Positions 1 through 7,069 of a stretch of DNA of 15,487 nt are shown here, piece by piece; positions within the stretch are counted from its first letter, which is position 1; each line of letters begins with the position of its first letter. The position numbers and the translations under genes are program-made. The stretch is from contig JAEWVM010000187.1 in assembly GCA_023396615.1 (NCBI GenBank), forward strand, positions 1 to 15,487, written 5' to 3'. The notes under the pieces are model-generated. The model was not told the DNA's origin. It was given only the letters and a program-made list of their open reading frames with translations, and did not search any database. Source of the DNA: Spirochaetota bacterium (GTDB lineage: Bacteria > Spirochaetota > UBA4802 > JAFGJZ01).

Positions 1-369
1 ATGAATAAAACGGATATTACTCTTTACAACTCCGCTTACTGCCCCGCCGGAAACATATCCTGCACCGAATATCTTAGCCTTAAGAGATCGCCGATCAACA
101 CCTCTTTTAACAAAATTCGCAACAAGAAGTTCTATATTATATATTCCATGCTCTGCGATTTCATCGGCATAAATTCCCTCCGTACCAAGAGTGCCTGGAA
201 CGATGAAATGTCCCATTCCGCCTATTTTCAAATCAGGATCATAAAGACATATCACGAGACAGGAGCCCGATACCGTATTAAAATAGCACCTTTGATCTGT
301 AAAAAAATGCTCACCGGGATAAATGACATAAAGAGGAAGTCCCTCTCTATAATTGTCAGTTTTAATCAT
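1..369 (-). CDS. cheD: Chemotaxis protein CheD, receptor glutamine deamidase (3' end outside window)
   Basis: CheD deamidates specific glutamines in chemoreceptor signalling helices and in many species also works with the phosphatase CheC. About 123 N-terminal residues are visible, and the gene runs off the window at position 1. The family signature is clear: YPGEH near residues 17-21, then NTVSGSCLV with the catalytic Cys and preceding Thr, then GGMGHFIVP with the catalytic His. The Thr/Cys/His set known from Thermotoga CheD is therefore intact, and a later G-A-G-Y-V-S-G-G segment also fits. The start is the ATG at 369, which overlaps the cheW stop by one base (TGATG), implying translational coupling to cheW. 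No cheC is seen in the window. The identification is firm; only the C-terminus is missing. The plus-strand reading frame over the same DNA is an antisense shadow. Confidence 0.95.
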   Translation of the reverse strand, partial: MIKTDNYREGLPLYVIYPGEHFFTDQRCYFNTVSGSCLVICLYDPDLKIGGMGHFIVPGTLGTEGIYADEIAEHGIYNIELLVANFVKRGVDRRSLKAKIFGAGYVSGGAVSGVVKSNIRFIH

Positions 370-860
370 CAGGCTGTTTTATCTTCTTCAATTTTCTTAA
401 ATTCTTCGTGATTCAGAATTTTATCAACATCCAGAATTATAACAAGAAGAGACTCTATTTGTCCGATCCCTTTAATAAAATCAGTTTCTATTTTGGAAGT
501 AAAATGAGGCGTATTCTGAATAGTACTTACAGGTATTGACGCAACATCAGAAACGGTATCTACAATCATTCCAATCAGACGTTCGCGCACTTCTACAATT
601 ATAATAACAGTAAAGGTATCATATTCTTTTTCCTGAAGCTGAAACTTCAGCCTCATATCGACAACTGGAACAACTGCACCTCTAAGATTTATAACTCCGC
701 GCATAAAAGAAAGAGAATTCGGTACATGGGTAATATCTGTCATACCAAGAATTTCCTTAACTTTTAAAACCTCAACGCCATAGGTTTCTGATCCAATCAT
801 AAATGTAACAAACTGATTTTCTTCTCCAAGTGAAATTTTTTCTTTATTATCCTTGTCCAT
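369..860 (-). CDS. cheW: CheW chemotaxis coupling protein
   Basis: CheW is the cytoplasmic adaptor that links chemoreceptors to the CheA P5 domain in receptor arrays. The 163-residue protein has the usual CheW length. Visible motifs include FMIGSETYGVEVLKVKEI near residues 20-37, the hallmark GVINLRGAVVPVVDMR around 55-70, and a late ILDVDKIL strand near 142-149. A short charged tail follows. The start is the ATG at 860, preceded by a strong AGGAGG site 7 bases upstream. An out-of-frame ATG between that site and the start is ignored. The gap after cheY is only 12 bp, and the stop overlaps the cheD start, so it sits inside the cheA-STAS-cheY-cheW-cheD transcript. No key feature appears to be missing. 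Confidence 0.96.
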   Translation of the reverse strand: MDKDNKEKISLGEENQFVTFMIGSETYGVEVLKVKEILGMTDITHVPNSLSFMRGVINLRGAVVPVVDMRLKFQLQEKEYDTFTVIIIVEVRERLIGMIVDTVSDVASIPVSTIQNTPHFTSKIETDFIKGIGQIESLLVIILDVDKILNHEEFKKIEEDKTA

Positions 861-872
861 TTCTCATTCCTC

Positions 873-1244
873 CTATCTAACCAGTTTTTCAACCACTGCT
901 ACCAAATCAGCAGGTTTAAACGGTTTAATCATCCAACCTGAGGCGCCTACACATTTACCTTCTTTTATTTTATCTTCTTCTGATTCGGTTGTTAAAACCA
1001 GAACAGGTGTAAATTTATCCGATTTACGGAATTCTTTTATAAAAGTTATTCCATCCATTTCAGGCATGTTTACATCAACTATTACAAGCCCCAGTTCTGC
1101 GCCCGATGCACTAATCGAAGAGAATGCTTCAAGTCCTTTCTTCCCGTTTTCAGCCTGCTTAACTTCCATGCCGATCGGCTTAACAGCAAATTCAACACTG
1201 GCCCTTATTGTAGGCGAATCATCTATTACAAGTATTGTTTTCAT
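873..1244 (-). CDS. cheY: CheY-type single-domain response regulator
   Basis: This is a stand-alone receiver domain of 123 residues, phosphorylated by CheA and normally acting at the flagellar switch. The canonical residues are all present: acidic pair D8-D9, phosphoacceptor D57 (in IVDVNMPEMDG), T86, and K107 in the KPF motif. I chose the ATG at 1244 rather than the in-frame ATG 30 bases upstream because the protein then begins MKTILVIDD, as CheY proteins do. A GGGAGGAG site lies just before it, and the ATG overlaps the STAS stop as ATGA. The position between CheA/STAS and CheW makes it the cognate CheA target. Whether it drives a flagellar motor cannot be seen here, because no flagellar gene is present. 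Confidence 0.95.
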   Translation of the reverse strand: MKTILVIDDSPTIRASVEFAVKPIGMEVKQAENGKKGLEAFSSISASGAELGLVIVDVNMPEMDGITFIKEFRKSDKFTPVLVLTTESEEDKIKEGKCVGASGWMIKPFKPADLVAVVEKLVR

Positions 1245-1510
1245 TTTTCTCCTCCCTTTTTCATATACCCGCATATTTCAAATTGTTTAATAATTTCATT
1301 ATTCATTCCAGATACTTTAAATATTTTTTTTCTTTGTTTTGCCTCAATCCTTGCAGCGCATATCACCTGAACAGAAGACAAATCAAGTCTTCGCTGATTA
1401 GAAAGATTGAGAATAATTTCAGAATCTTCATCAAGAGCATTCAAAATATCTTTTTTCAGCTGTTTTATATTTTTGATTCCGGCATCTTTAGAAAAAAATA
1501 ATTCTTTCAT
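1241..1510 (-). CDS. Small STAS-domain protein of the chemotaxis operon
   Basis: An 89-residue single-domain protein of the STAS fold (SpoIIAA-like anti-sigma-factor-antagonist family). Support comes from the strand EIILNLSNQ, the following LDLSSVQVICAA helix start (about residues 42-53), and KIFKVSG near 63-69. STAS proteins lie next to cheY and cheA in chemotaxis operons of several phyla, but their role there is not well settled. In SpoIIAA the phosphorylated serine follows the Asp of a DSSG motif. Here the aligned segment is D43-L44-S45-S46, which puts leucine at that site, so classical serine-kinase control looks unlikely. The ATG at 1510 overlaps the cheA stop as ATGA, with an AAGGTG site upstream, and its own stop overlaps the cheY start. 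The fold assignment is fairly sure; the function is not known. Confidence 0.82.
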   Translation of the reverse strand: MKELFFSKDAGIKNIKQLKKDILNALDEDSEIILNLSNQRRLDLSSVQVICAARIEAKQRKKIFKVSGMNNEIIKQFEICGYMKKGGEK

Positions 1511-3591
1511 TCAATCACCTTTTCGTTTTTCAATCCGCTCATGAGCCCGTGGATATCAATTATCAAAGCAACAGAACCGTCACCGAGAATTGTCGCACCG
1601 GAAATTGCACTGCTTTGGGTTATATAAGAATCCAAACTTTTAATAACTATCTGCTGCTGGCCAATAAGATCATCAATCATAAGAGCAAGACGTTCACCGT
1701 TCGTTTCTACTATTATCAATAAAGATTCCCATGGATTTGTGTGATCCGCTGATGTAGAAAAAAAGTCGTAAAGCCTGATTAAGGATACATATTCTCCTCG
1801 AACAAGAACGACCTCTCCTTTTCCTTTAATAGTTTTGACATCATCTTTCTTCGGCTGAATTGATTCAACTATTGAAAGCAAAGGAACGATATATGTTGAA
1901 TTGCCGACTCTGAAAAGCATACCGTCTATAATAGCAAGAGTTAGCGGAAGCTTAATACGGACGGTTGTGCCCTTTCCTTTAAGTGAATCAATTTCAATGG
2001 TTCCGCGGAGTGCATCAATATTGCTTTTGACAACATCCATTCCTACGCCGCGTCCGGATAGGTCGGAAACAGAATCTGATGTTGAAAATGCCGGAAGAAA
2101 TATAAAAGATTTCAATTTTTCTTCAGAAACCTCATCATCTTTCGAAATAATATTTTTTGCAATTGCTTTCGATCTGAATTTTTCGTAATTTAACCCTCTT
2201 CCGTCATCTGATATTTCGATGAAAACACTTCCCTCCTGATGATAAGCATTAAGTGAAATTACACTTTGCGAATCTTTTCCGCAATTCAATCTTTCTTCAG
2301 AAGTTTCAATTCCATGGTCGATGGAATTTCTGATCATATGCTTGAGAGGATCGCTTATCCGTTCAATAACTGTTTTATCAAGTTCTGTATCCTTGCCATT
2401 TATATCGAGACGAATGTCTTTGCCAATCTGTTTTGATATATCACGTACAAAACGTTTGAACTGTTCGAATGTCGGACCTATCGGAATCATCCGTATTGAC
2501 ATAATCTGTTCCTGAAACTCTCTCGTTATGCGGTCAAGACCGTACAGAGCATTTTTAAGTCTGTAACCCTGTTCTTCATCAAGAGCATCAGATATTCTGT
2601 TTAAGGAGGCCTGACCTATAACAATTTCACCGAGAAGATTCATAAGATTATCAAGCTTCAGGGTATCGACTCTGACCGTATTAGATTCGATTTTTTTCTT
2701 GATATCATCCTGAATCCCGAGAGCTGTATTCAAATCTTTTGGTGTCGCAAATCCTTTCTCGACAATTATCTCACCGATCTTTTTATTTTCTTTCTGCTGT
2801 TCGTTTAAAACATCTTCAAGTTCTCTTTCAGTTACAATACCCTTATTAACAAGGATATCGCCTAATTTTTTTTCTCCGCGTTTTTCGTCAAGATTCTCGA
2901 CATATTCAGAAGTGATATCTTCAATTATTATTTCATTATTATCAAGAACGAAAAGGAATACCTCTTTAATCTTATCTATTGACTTTGCAGTTTTGACAAC
3001 AACACGCCACGAAAAATAGCACTTTTCCGGATCAATCTTTGACAGCACCTGAAGTTTGCGTCTGTCCACGAAATTTTCAACAACTTCGCCGCTTTCAAAA
3101 AGATCTTCCATTACAATTAGCGGATCAATTCCGAATTCAAAAATATTTTCGGAAAAAGCCGCCTTTATTCTATAATATCTGATTTTATCAGCAACAGCCG
3201 CAACAGGTAATGCCTCACCGCTTCGTATTATTTCCAATCTTGTAAAAATATCATTCTTAATAGTATCATACTTTTCACCGATTCCGCCTTCAAAAAGAGT
3301 TCCTCTGATCCAGTCTGTACTTTGAAGAAGAATGCTGATAAGATCTTCCGTTATAGAAATTTTTCCGGAACGGACAAGATCAAGACACGACTCCAGAGAG
3401 TGAGTGAACTCGCTAATTGATGTAAAACCAGCAATACCGGAACTGCCTTTTAAAGTATGATAATATCTGAAAAGTCTGTTTACTACTTCACTTGATTTTG
3501 TCTCTTCAAGTACAACAAGATCATTCTCGATATTGTCAAGAATCTCACGGGCCTCGTTCTGAAATATCTCAATAATTCCCGATTCTGACAT
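1507..3591 (-). CDS. cheA: CheA chemotaxis histidine kinase with inserted MshEN-like repeats
   Basis: CheA is the array histidine kinase that phosphorylates CheY and CheB. Domains in the 694 residues are: P1 Hpt with phospho-His H45 (YYHTLKGSSG); a middle domain at about 139-226 that looks like a CheY/CheB-binding P2 of the type ending CYFSW...VFLFV; two GspE-N/MshEN-like repeats at about 242-266 and 271-294 (LGDILVNKGIVTERELEDVL, then IGEIIVEKGFATPKDLNTAL); the P3 dimerisation helices at about 303-365; P4 ATPase with N-box HMIRNSIDHG (419-428), G1 DDGRG (462-466) and G2 GRGVGMDV (513-520); and P5 CheW-like at about 555-690. The start ATG has GGGAGTGA upstream, 19 bp after the MCP stop. All catalytic boxes are intact. 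The extra repeats are not in E. coli CheA; by homology they could sense a nucleotide such as c-di-GMP, which is inference. Confidence 0.97.
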   Translation of the reverse strand: MSESGIIEIFQNEAREILDNIENDLVVLEETKSSEVVNRLFRYYHTLKGSSGIAGFTSISEFTHSLESCLDLVRSGKISITEDLISILLQSTDWIRGTLFEGGIGEKYDTIKNDIFTRLEIIRSGEALPVAAVADKIRYYRIKAAFSENIFEFGIDPLIVMEDLFESGEVVENFVDRRKLQVLSKIDPEKCYFSWRVVVKTAKSIDKIKEVFLFVLDNNEIIIEDITSEYVENLDEKRGEKKLGDILVNKGIVTERELEDVLNEQQKENKKIGEIIVEKGFATPKDLNTALGIQDDIKKKIESNTVRVDTLKLDNLMNLLGEIVIGQASLNRISDALDEEQGYRLKNALYGLDRITREFQEQIMSIRMIPIGPTFEQFKRFVRDISKQIGKDIRLDINGKDTELDKTVIERISDPLKHMIRNSIDHGIETSEERLNCGKDSQSVISLNAYHQEGSVFIEISDDGRGLNYEKFRSKAIAKNIISKDDEVSEEKLKSFIFLPAFSTSDSVSDLSGRGVGMDVVKSNIDALRGTIEIDSLKGKGTTVRIKLPLTLAIIDGMLFRVGNSTYIVPLLSIVESIQPKKDDVKTIKGKGEVVLVRGEYVSLIRLYDFFSTSADHTNPWESLLIIVETNGERLALMIDDLIGQQQIVIKSLDSYITQSSAISGATILGDGSVALIIDIHGLMSGLKNEKVIE

Positions 3592-3610
3592 AACTCACTC
3601 CCAAAAATAT

Positions 3611-5356
3611 TTAAAACTCTTCAAATCCCTCGTTTGTAAGAATTTCTTCTATACTTCCTTTCTGAGCTTTATCCTGCATTCTCTTGTCTGATATATCAGC
3701 ATGAGATTTATCTTTCTTTACATCAGGCGCAGTCTTTTTCCCCTGAGCAGATTTAAGATGGAGTTCCTTGTGCTTTGCAGCATATGTTTCAGTCTTAAGC
3801 TCATCTCTGATCTTGAATTTTTCCATCATGGCAAGCAATTCCTGAGCCTGATTTGCCATTTCTTCTGAAGCTGAAGCTGTTTCTTCAACAAGCCCTGCAT
3901 TCTGCTGAGTCATCGAATCAAGTTCTTCAACGGCAACATTTATCTGACTCACGCCCTGTCTTTGCTCTTCACTTGCCGCAGCTATTTCACTGACATATTT
4001 GCCGACGCTTCTGACGCTTTCTACAATCATCTTCAAAGCTTCACCGCTCTTATTAGCAAGCTCGGTGCCTTTAGAAACCTTATTTCTTGAATCTTTAATC
4101 AGTTCAGCAATTTCTTTCGCCGCTGTTCCTGATCTCTGTGCGAGATTTCGTACTTCACCGGCAACTACAGCAAAACCTCGGCCCTGCTCTCCGGCTCTTG
4201 CGGCTTCAACTGCGGCATTAAGCGCAAGAAGATTTGTCTGAAATGAAATTTCGTTAATTACATTAATTATATCTTCAATCTTTTTACTTGATTCACTGAT
4301 GTCATTAATCGCAGCTACAGCTTCATAAACAACACGCCCTCCGTCTTCCGCTTCAGTTGTCGTTGTTTTTGAAAGTTTATCCGCCTGGGTTGAATTATCC
4401 GCATTCTGATTTATCGTTGCAGTTGTTTCTTCTATCGTAGAAGCGATTTCTTCAAGACTTGATGCCTGTTCACTTGTTCGCTGTGAAAGGTTCTGATTTC
4501 CGCTTGATATTTCATTAACAGCCTGAGTAAGATTCTGCGCTGCGGTAATAATATCCGCGATCAGTTTCTCAAGATTATCCGCTGTTTTATTTAAAGCTTT
4601 AGCAAGAACACCAAGCTCGTCTTTTTGATCAAGTTCAATTCTTTCTCTAAAATCTCCTTCTGAAAGTTTCTGCGCAAAAATAAGACCTTTCTGAACAGGT
4701 TTCTTTACGGAATATGCAAGAAGAATTGTTATTATGATGCCGATCAAAATTGAAACAACCCATGCGATCAGTATAATTTTGGAAGTAACCTCAGATTCAT
4801 GGTTCTGATGCTCAAGTATTATCTTTGACTGGTCATCTTGATATTTAAGAAGAATATCCATTTTCTCACGAAATTTCCTGTAGCCGACCAGCCATTCTTT
4901 ACTTGATGCTAAAGTTTTTTCAAGATCACGCGACTTTACAGCTTCATTAAAATCCTGAGCAACACCAAGAGTAGCATCAACATCTTTTCGATAATCATCC
5001 GCTAATTTCTTTTCTTCATCTGTAACTATGTTCTTATAGTATACTTTCCATATTTCTTCATTTTCTACCTCAAGCGCTGCCGATGCTTGAATACGCTCAT
5101 TAACTGCGTCCCAATTTTTAGCCATCATTTCTTCTTCTATTTGAAGCATATTTACCCGGCGCTGAAGAATATTTTTCATTGTTTTATTAAGTTGTGTAAC
5201 TGGTGTGAACCTATAATTGTAAAATGATGCGAAATTATCTGCCGCATCTTTTGAATTAATATAAGATTGTACCGCAAGCACCGATATGATAGAAAGAAAT
5301 ACCAGACAGCAGATTAAAACCTTAAACGAAACCCCGAGATTATTAAACCATTTCAT
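3611..5356 (-). CDS. Methyl-accepting chemotaxis protein (4-helix-bundle sensor, HAMP, C-terminal tether)
   Basis: A transmembrane chemoreceptor of 581 residues. TM1 is at about 11-30, followed by a periplasmic all-helical segment of about 160 residues resembling the 4HB_MCP ligand-binding class. TM2 is at about 193-217, then a HAMP domain and the signalling hairpin. The tip reads EISFQTNLLALNAAVEAARA near 370-389, and methylation-helix motifs such as SSLEEIASTIEETTA are present. The cytoplasmic part lines up without evident gaps to my memory of E. coli Tsr/Tar, which would make it the 36-heptad class. A charged linker ends in GFEEF, resembling the CheR/CheB-docking pentapeptide NWETF. The start is the ATG at 5356, with GGAGGAGGT four bases before it. 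An upstream in-frame TTG lies in front of that site and is unlikely. The ligand cannot be predicted. Confidence 0.95.
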   Translation of the reverse strand: MKWFNNLGVSFKVLICCLVFLSIISVLAVQSYINSKDAADNFASFYNYRFTPVTQLNKTMKNILQRRVNMLQIEEEMMAKNWDAVNERIQASAALEVENEEIWKVYYKNIVTDEEKKLADDYRKDVDATLGVAQDFNEAVKSRDLEKTLASSKEWLVGYRKFREKMDILLKYQDDQSKIILEHQNHESEVTSKIILIAWVVSILIGIIITILLAYSVKKPVQKGLIFAQKLSEGDFRERIELDQKDELGVLAKALNKTADNLEKLIADIITAAQNLTQAVNEISSGNQNLSQRTSEQASSLEEIASTIEETTATINQNADNSTQADKLSKTTTTEAEDGGRVVYEAVAAINDISESSKKIEDIINVINEISFQTNLLALNAAVEAARAGEQGRGFAVVAGEVRNLAQRSGTAAKEIAELIKDSRNKVSKGTELANKSGEALKMIVESVRSVGKYVSEIAAASEEQRQGVSQINVAVEELDSMTQQNAGLVEETASASEEMANQAQELLAMMEKFKIRDELKTETYAAKHKELHLKSAQGKKTAPDVKKDKSHADISDKRMQDKAQKGSIEEILTNEGFEEF

Positions 5357-5360
5357 CTTT

Positions 5361-5369
5361 ACCTCCTCC
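5361..5369 (-). promoter_or_regulatory. Ribosome binding site deciding the MCP start
   Basis: GGAGGAGGT ends four bases before the ATG at 5356. It overlaps the alternative upstream TTG reading, so the true N-terminus is MKWFNN rather than the six-residue-longer form. Confidence 0.8.
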
Positions 5370-5420
5370 GGCAAAAAACTGATATTTAAAATATAGTCAT
5401 CCTATTCAAATTCTATTTAA

Positions 5421-5450
5421 AGTATACTCACCTCAGAGCGTTTAATTCAA
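5421..5450 (-). promoter_or_regulatory. Candidate sigma70-type promoter for the MCP-cheA-cheD genes
   Basis: On the minus strand TTGAAT (5445-5450, four of six -35 matches) is separated by 18 bases from TATACT (5421-5426, five of six -10 matches). Initiation would fall near 5414 and leave a leader of roughly 58 bases before the MCP start. The -35 box overlaps the stop codon of the upstream kinase. If active, it would let the core chemotaxis genes be expressed without the hybrid kinase. This is a prediction from consensus matching only. Confidence 0.45.
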
Positions 5451-6964
5451 GAAAATATTTTCGAGTGAGCATTATGAATAATTTCATTGATAGTTTCAAT
5501 TTTCATAGGTTTTGTTATAATATCATCAAACAAACCTGATTCGACATGATGATAATATTCGTCTCTGTCGTATCCGCTTAATCCGATAAGGCATTTATTC
5601 TGGTGTCTGCCTGAACGCAGTTTCTCCGCAAATTCAATGCCGCTCATATCAGGCATGTTTATATCTGTTATAATGCAGTCGATATTTTCTTTATCAATAA
5701 TTATCAAACCTTCTTCACCGGAATTCGCGGCAAAAACCCTGTGACCGAGTTTTTCAAGGATCATTTTTTCCATATAAATATTAATTGGAGAATCATCGAG
5801 AAGAAGTATGGTGAGAACTTTTCTTGAATATGTTTTCTTGGTTTCGTCCGGAACTTTAGAAGAAGGCATATACGGAATTTCAAATATAAATTCCGAACCT
5901 GAACCGTAACTGCTTTTGCAAATGATACTTCCTCCTAATACCTTTGCCGTATTAGCGCAAACTGCAAGGCCTATTCCGGTTCCAAAACTTCTTTTTCTGT
6001 TATTGACTATTGTATAAAATGGCTCAAATATTTTATCAGTTTTATCATCAGGAATTCCCATTCCGGTATCGGCAACAGAAAATATAATTTTATTTTCTGA
6101 TAAATTCTCATTTATTCTCAGAATAATTGAGCCCCTTTCAGTATACTTAAGAGAATTCCCTATTAGATTTATCAGCACCTGTTTAATTTTGGAAGGATCT
6201 GACTTAAAATATTTATAACTTAGTTCATTAATAATTTCAAATTTTAGACCCATGTTTTCAATCTGGTACGAAAACATGTCACGGATAAAAGACAGTATCG
6301 AATCTATACTTGCATCTTCATATTTAATATAAACCCGACCTTCTTCTTCTCTGGATAAAATTAAAACTTCACTGACAAGAGTATTCATATACTCAACAAT
6401 CTGGCGTATGCTTATCAGATTATCTGTTCTAATCAAATCGCTTTCCGTCATCAGCGCATTATCAGAAATTATTGCAATAGAACCCAGAGAATTCTTCAGT
6501 TCATGACTTAAGAATGACGCGAAATTTTTACGTTTCTCGGAAAGTTTTGAGACTTCCGCCAATGAAGCAGCGAGCTTTTTTTCAAGGGACATTATATCAG
6601 TTACATCCGAAAAGACGCAAAGAAAAGCATATAGCTTTTTATTTTTATAAATCTTAGACTTGTTTATCCTGATATCACGAAGGCCTTTTCCTTCTATTTC
6701 AAAATTCGCGGTGTATTCAATTTCGTCATTATCAGAATCAAGAAGTTCTTTATCATAATATTCATGAAGGCTGAAGTCTGTAACGGAATATATATCTATT
6801 ATTTTTTTTCCGACCATGCTTATATTATCAGGAACATGAAAGAATTCTAAAAATTTTCTATTTGTGTATAGAACTTCACCGGTTAAATTTTTTAAATACA
6901 CAGGATAAGGAAGCATTTCTGTAAAATGCCCGTCGACAAAATCGTTTTCGGTAAAATTCATCAT
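5447..6964 (-). CDS. Cytoplasmic PAS hybrid histidine kinase with C-terminal receiver
   Basis: A soluble hybrid sensor kinase of 505 residues with no transmembrane segment. Domains in order: a PAS sensor at about 13-123 (ending in the typical VFSDVTD), a coiled linker, HisKA with phospho-His H154 in FLSHELKN, HATPase with N-box NLIGNSLKYTE (N270), G1 DTGMGI (299-304) and G2 GTGIGL (328-333), then a receiver domain with acidic pair D390-D391, phosphoacceptor D434 (TDINMPDMSG), S463 and K485. All catalytic residues are present. It is first in the chemotaxis cluster and has no adjacent dedicated response regulator, so output may pass to an unlinked Hpt protein or bear on the che system. An in-frame TAA nine bases upstream limits the start to the ATG at 6964 or the adjacent ATG at 6961. 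No well-placed Shine-Dalgarno sequence is seen. The signal is unknown. Confidence 0.94.
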   Translation of the reverse strand: MMNFTENDFVDGHFTEMLPYPVYLKNLTGEVLYTNRKFLEFFHVPDNISMVGKKIIDIYSVTDFSLHEYYDKELLDSDNDEIEYTANFEIEGKGLRDIRINKSKIYKNKKLYAFLCVFSDVTDIMSLEKKLAASLAEVSKLSEKRKNFASFLSHELKNSLGSIAIISDNALMTESDLIRTDNLISIRQIVEYMNTLVSEVLILSREEEGRVYIKYEDASIDSILSFIRDMFSYQIENMGLKFEIINELSYKYFKSDPSKIKQVLINLIGNSLKYTERGSIILRINENLSENKIIFSVADTGMGIPDDKTDKIFEPFYTIVNNRKRSFGTGIGLAVCANTAKVLGGSIICKSSYGSGSEFIFEIPYMPSSKVPDETKKTYSRKVLTILLLDDSPINIYMEKMILEKLGHRVFAANSGEEGLIIIDKENIDCIITDINMPDMSGIEFAEKLRSGRHQNKCLIGLSGYDRDEYYHHVESGLFDDIITKPMKIETINEIIHNAHSKIFS

Positions 6965-6969
6965 ACTGC

Positions 6970-6998
6970 ATTATAATTCACCGAAATAAATAAATAAA
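6970..6998 (-). promoter_or_regulatory. Candidate promoter of the hybrid kinase gene
   Basis: A perfect TATAAT (6970-6975, minus strand) lies five bases before the first possible ATG, with a weak -35 TTTATT (6993-6998) at 17-base spacing inside an AAAT tandem repeat. Initiation six or seven bases after the -10 box would coincide with the start codons, which would give a leaderless or nearly leaderless mRNA. This is consistent with the lack of a ribosome binding site but is unproven. Confidence 0.4.
6984..6998. repeat. Short AAAT tetranucleotide tandem repeat
   Basis: AAATAAATAAATAAA is nearly four copies of a four-base unit. It covers part of the spacer and the -35 position of the candidate kinase promoter. 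At this copy number it may simply be AT-rich intergenic sequence. Confidence 0.6.
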
Positions 6999-7024
6999 GT
7001 TTTTTATTTGGCAGTTAGAAGAAT

Positions 7025-7044
7025 GCGGCACCTGGATGTGCCGC
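7025..7044. terminator. GC-rich hairpin, probable terminator
   Basis: A perfect seven-base-pair stem, GCGGCAC/GTGCCGC, closes a six-base loop and stands in AT-rich DNA 26 bases past the stop of the membrane-protein gene. On the plus strand it is followed by TTTT and further T-runs. On the minus strand, the direction in which the flanking genes are read, it is followed only by ATTCTTCT. It most likely separates the membrane-protein gene from the chemotaxis cluster, but the run of T is weak on that strand. Confidence 0.6.
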
Positions 7045-7069
7045 TTTTAATACAATATTTTTCGATATG

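Noticed and set aside
1..411. Plus-strand frame of 136 codons at the window edge
   Set aside because: The minus strand of the same DNA encodes CheD with its Thr/Cys/His set; the plus-strand translation looks like random composition.
853..1290. Plus-strand frame of 145 codons
   Set aside because: It is antisense to cheY, whose receiver-domain motifs are complete; the plus-strand product has no recognisable domain and no good ribosome binding site.
5354..5395. TAAA followed by GCCG upstream of the MCP, resembling a flagellar sigma28 promoter
   Set aside because: The spacing is about three bases too short, the downstream box GCCGGAGG matches poorly and overlaps the ribosome binding site, and initiation would fall on the start codon.
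6992..7009. AT-only hairpin AAATAAA/TTTATTT
   Set aside because: Seven A-T pairs in an AT-rich intergenic stretch are expected by chance, and the stem would be weak.
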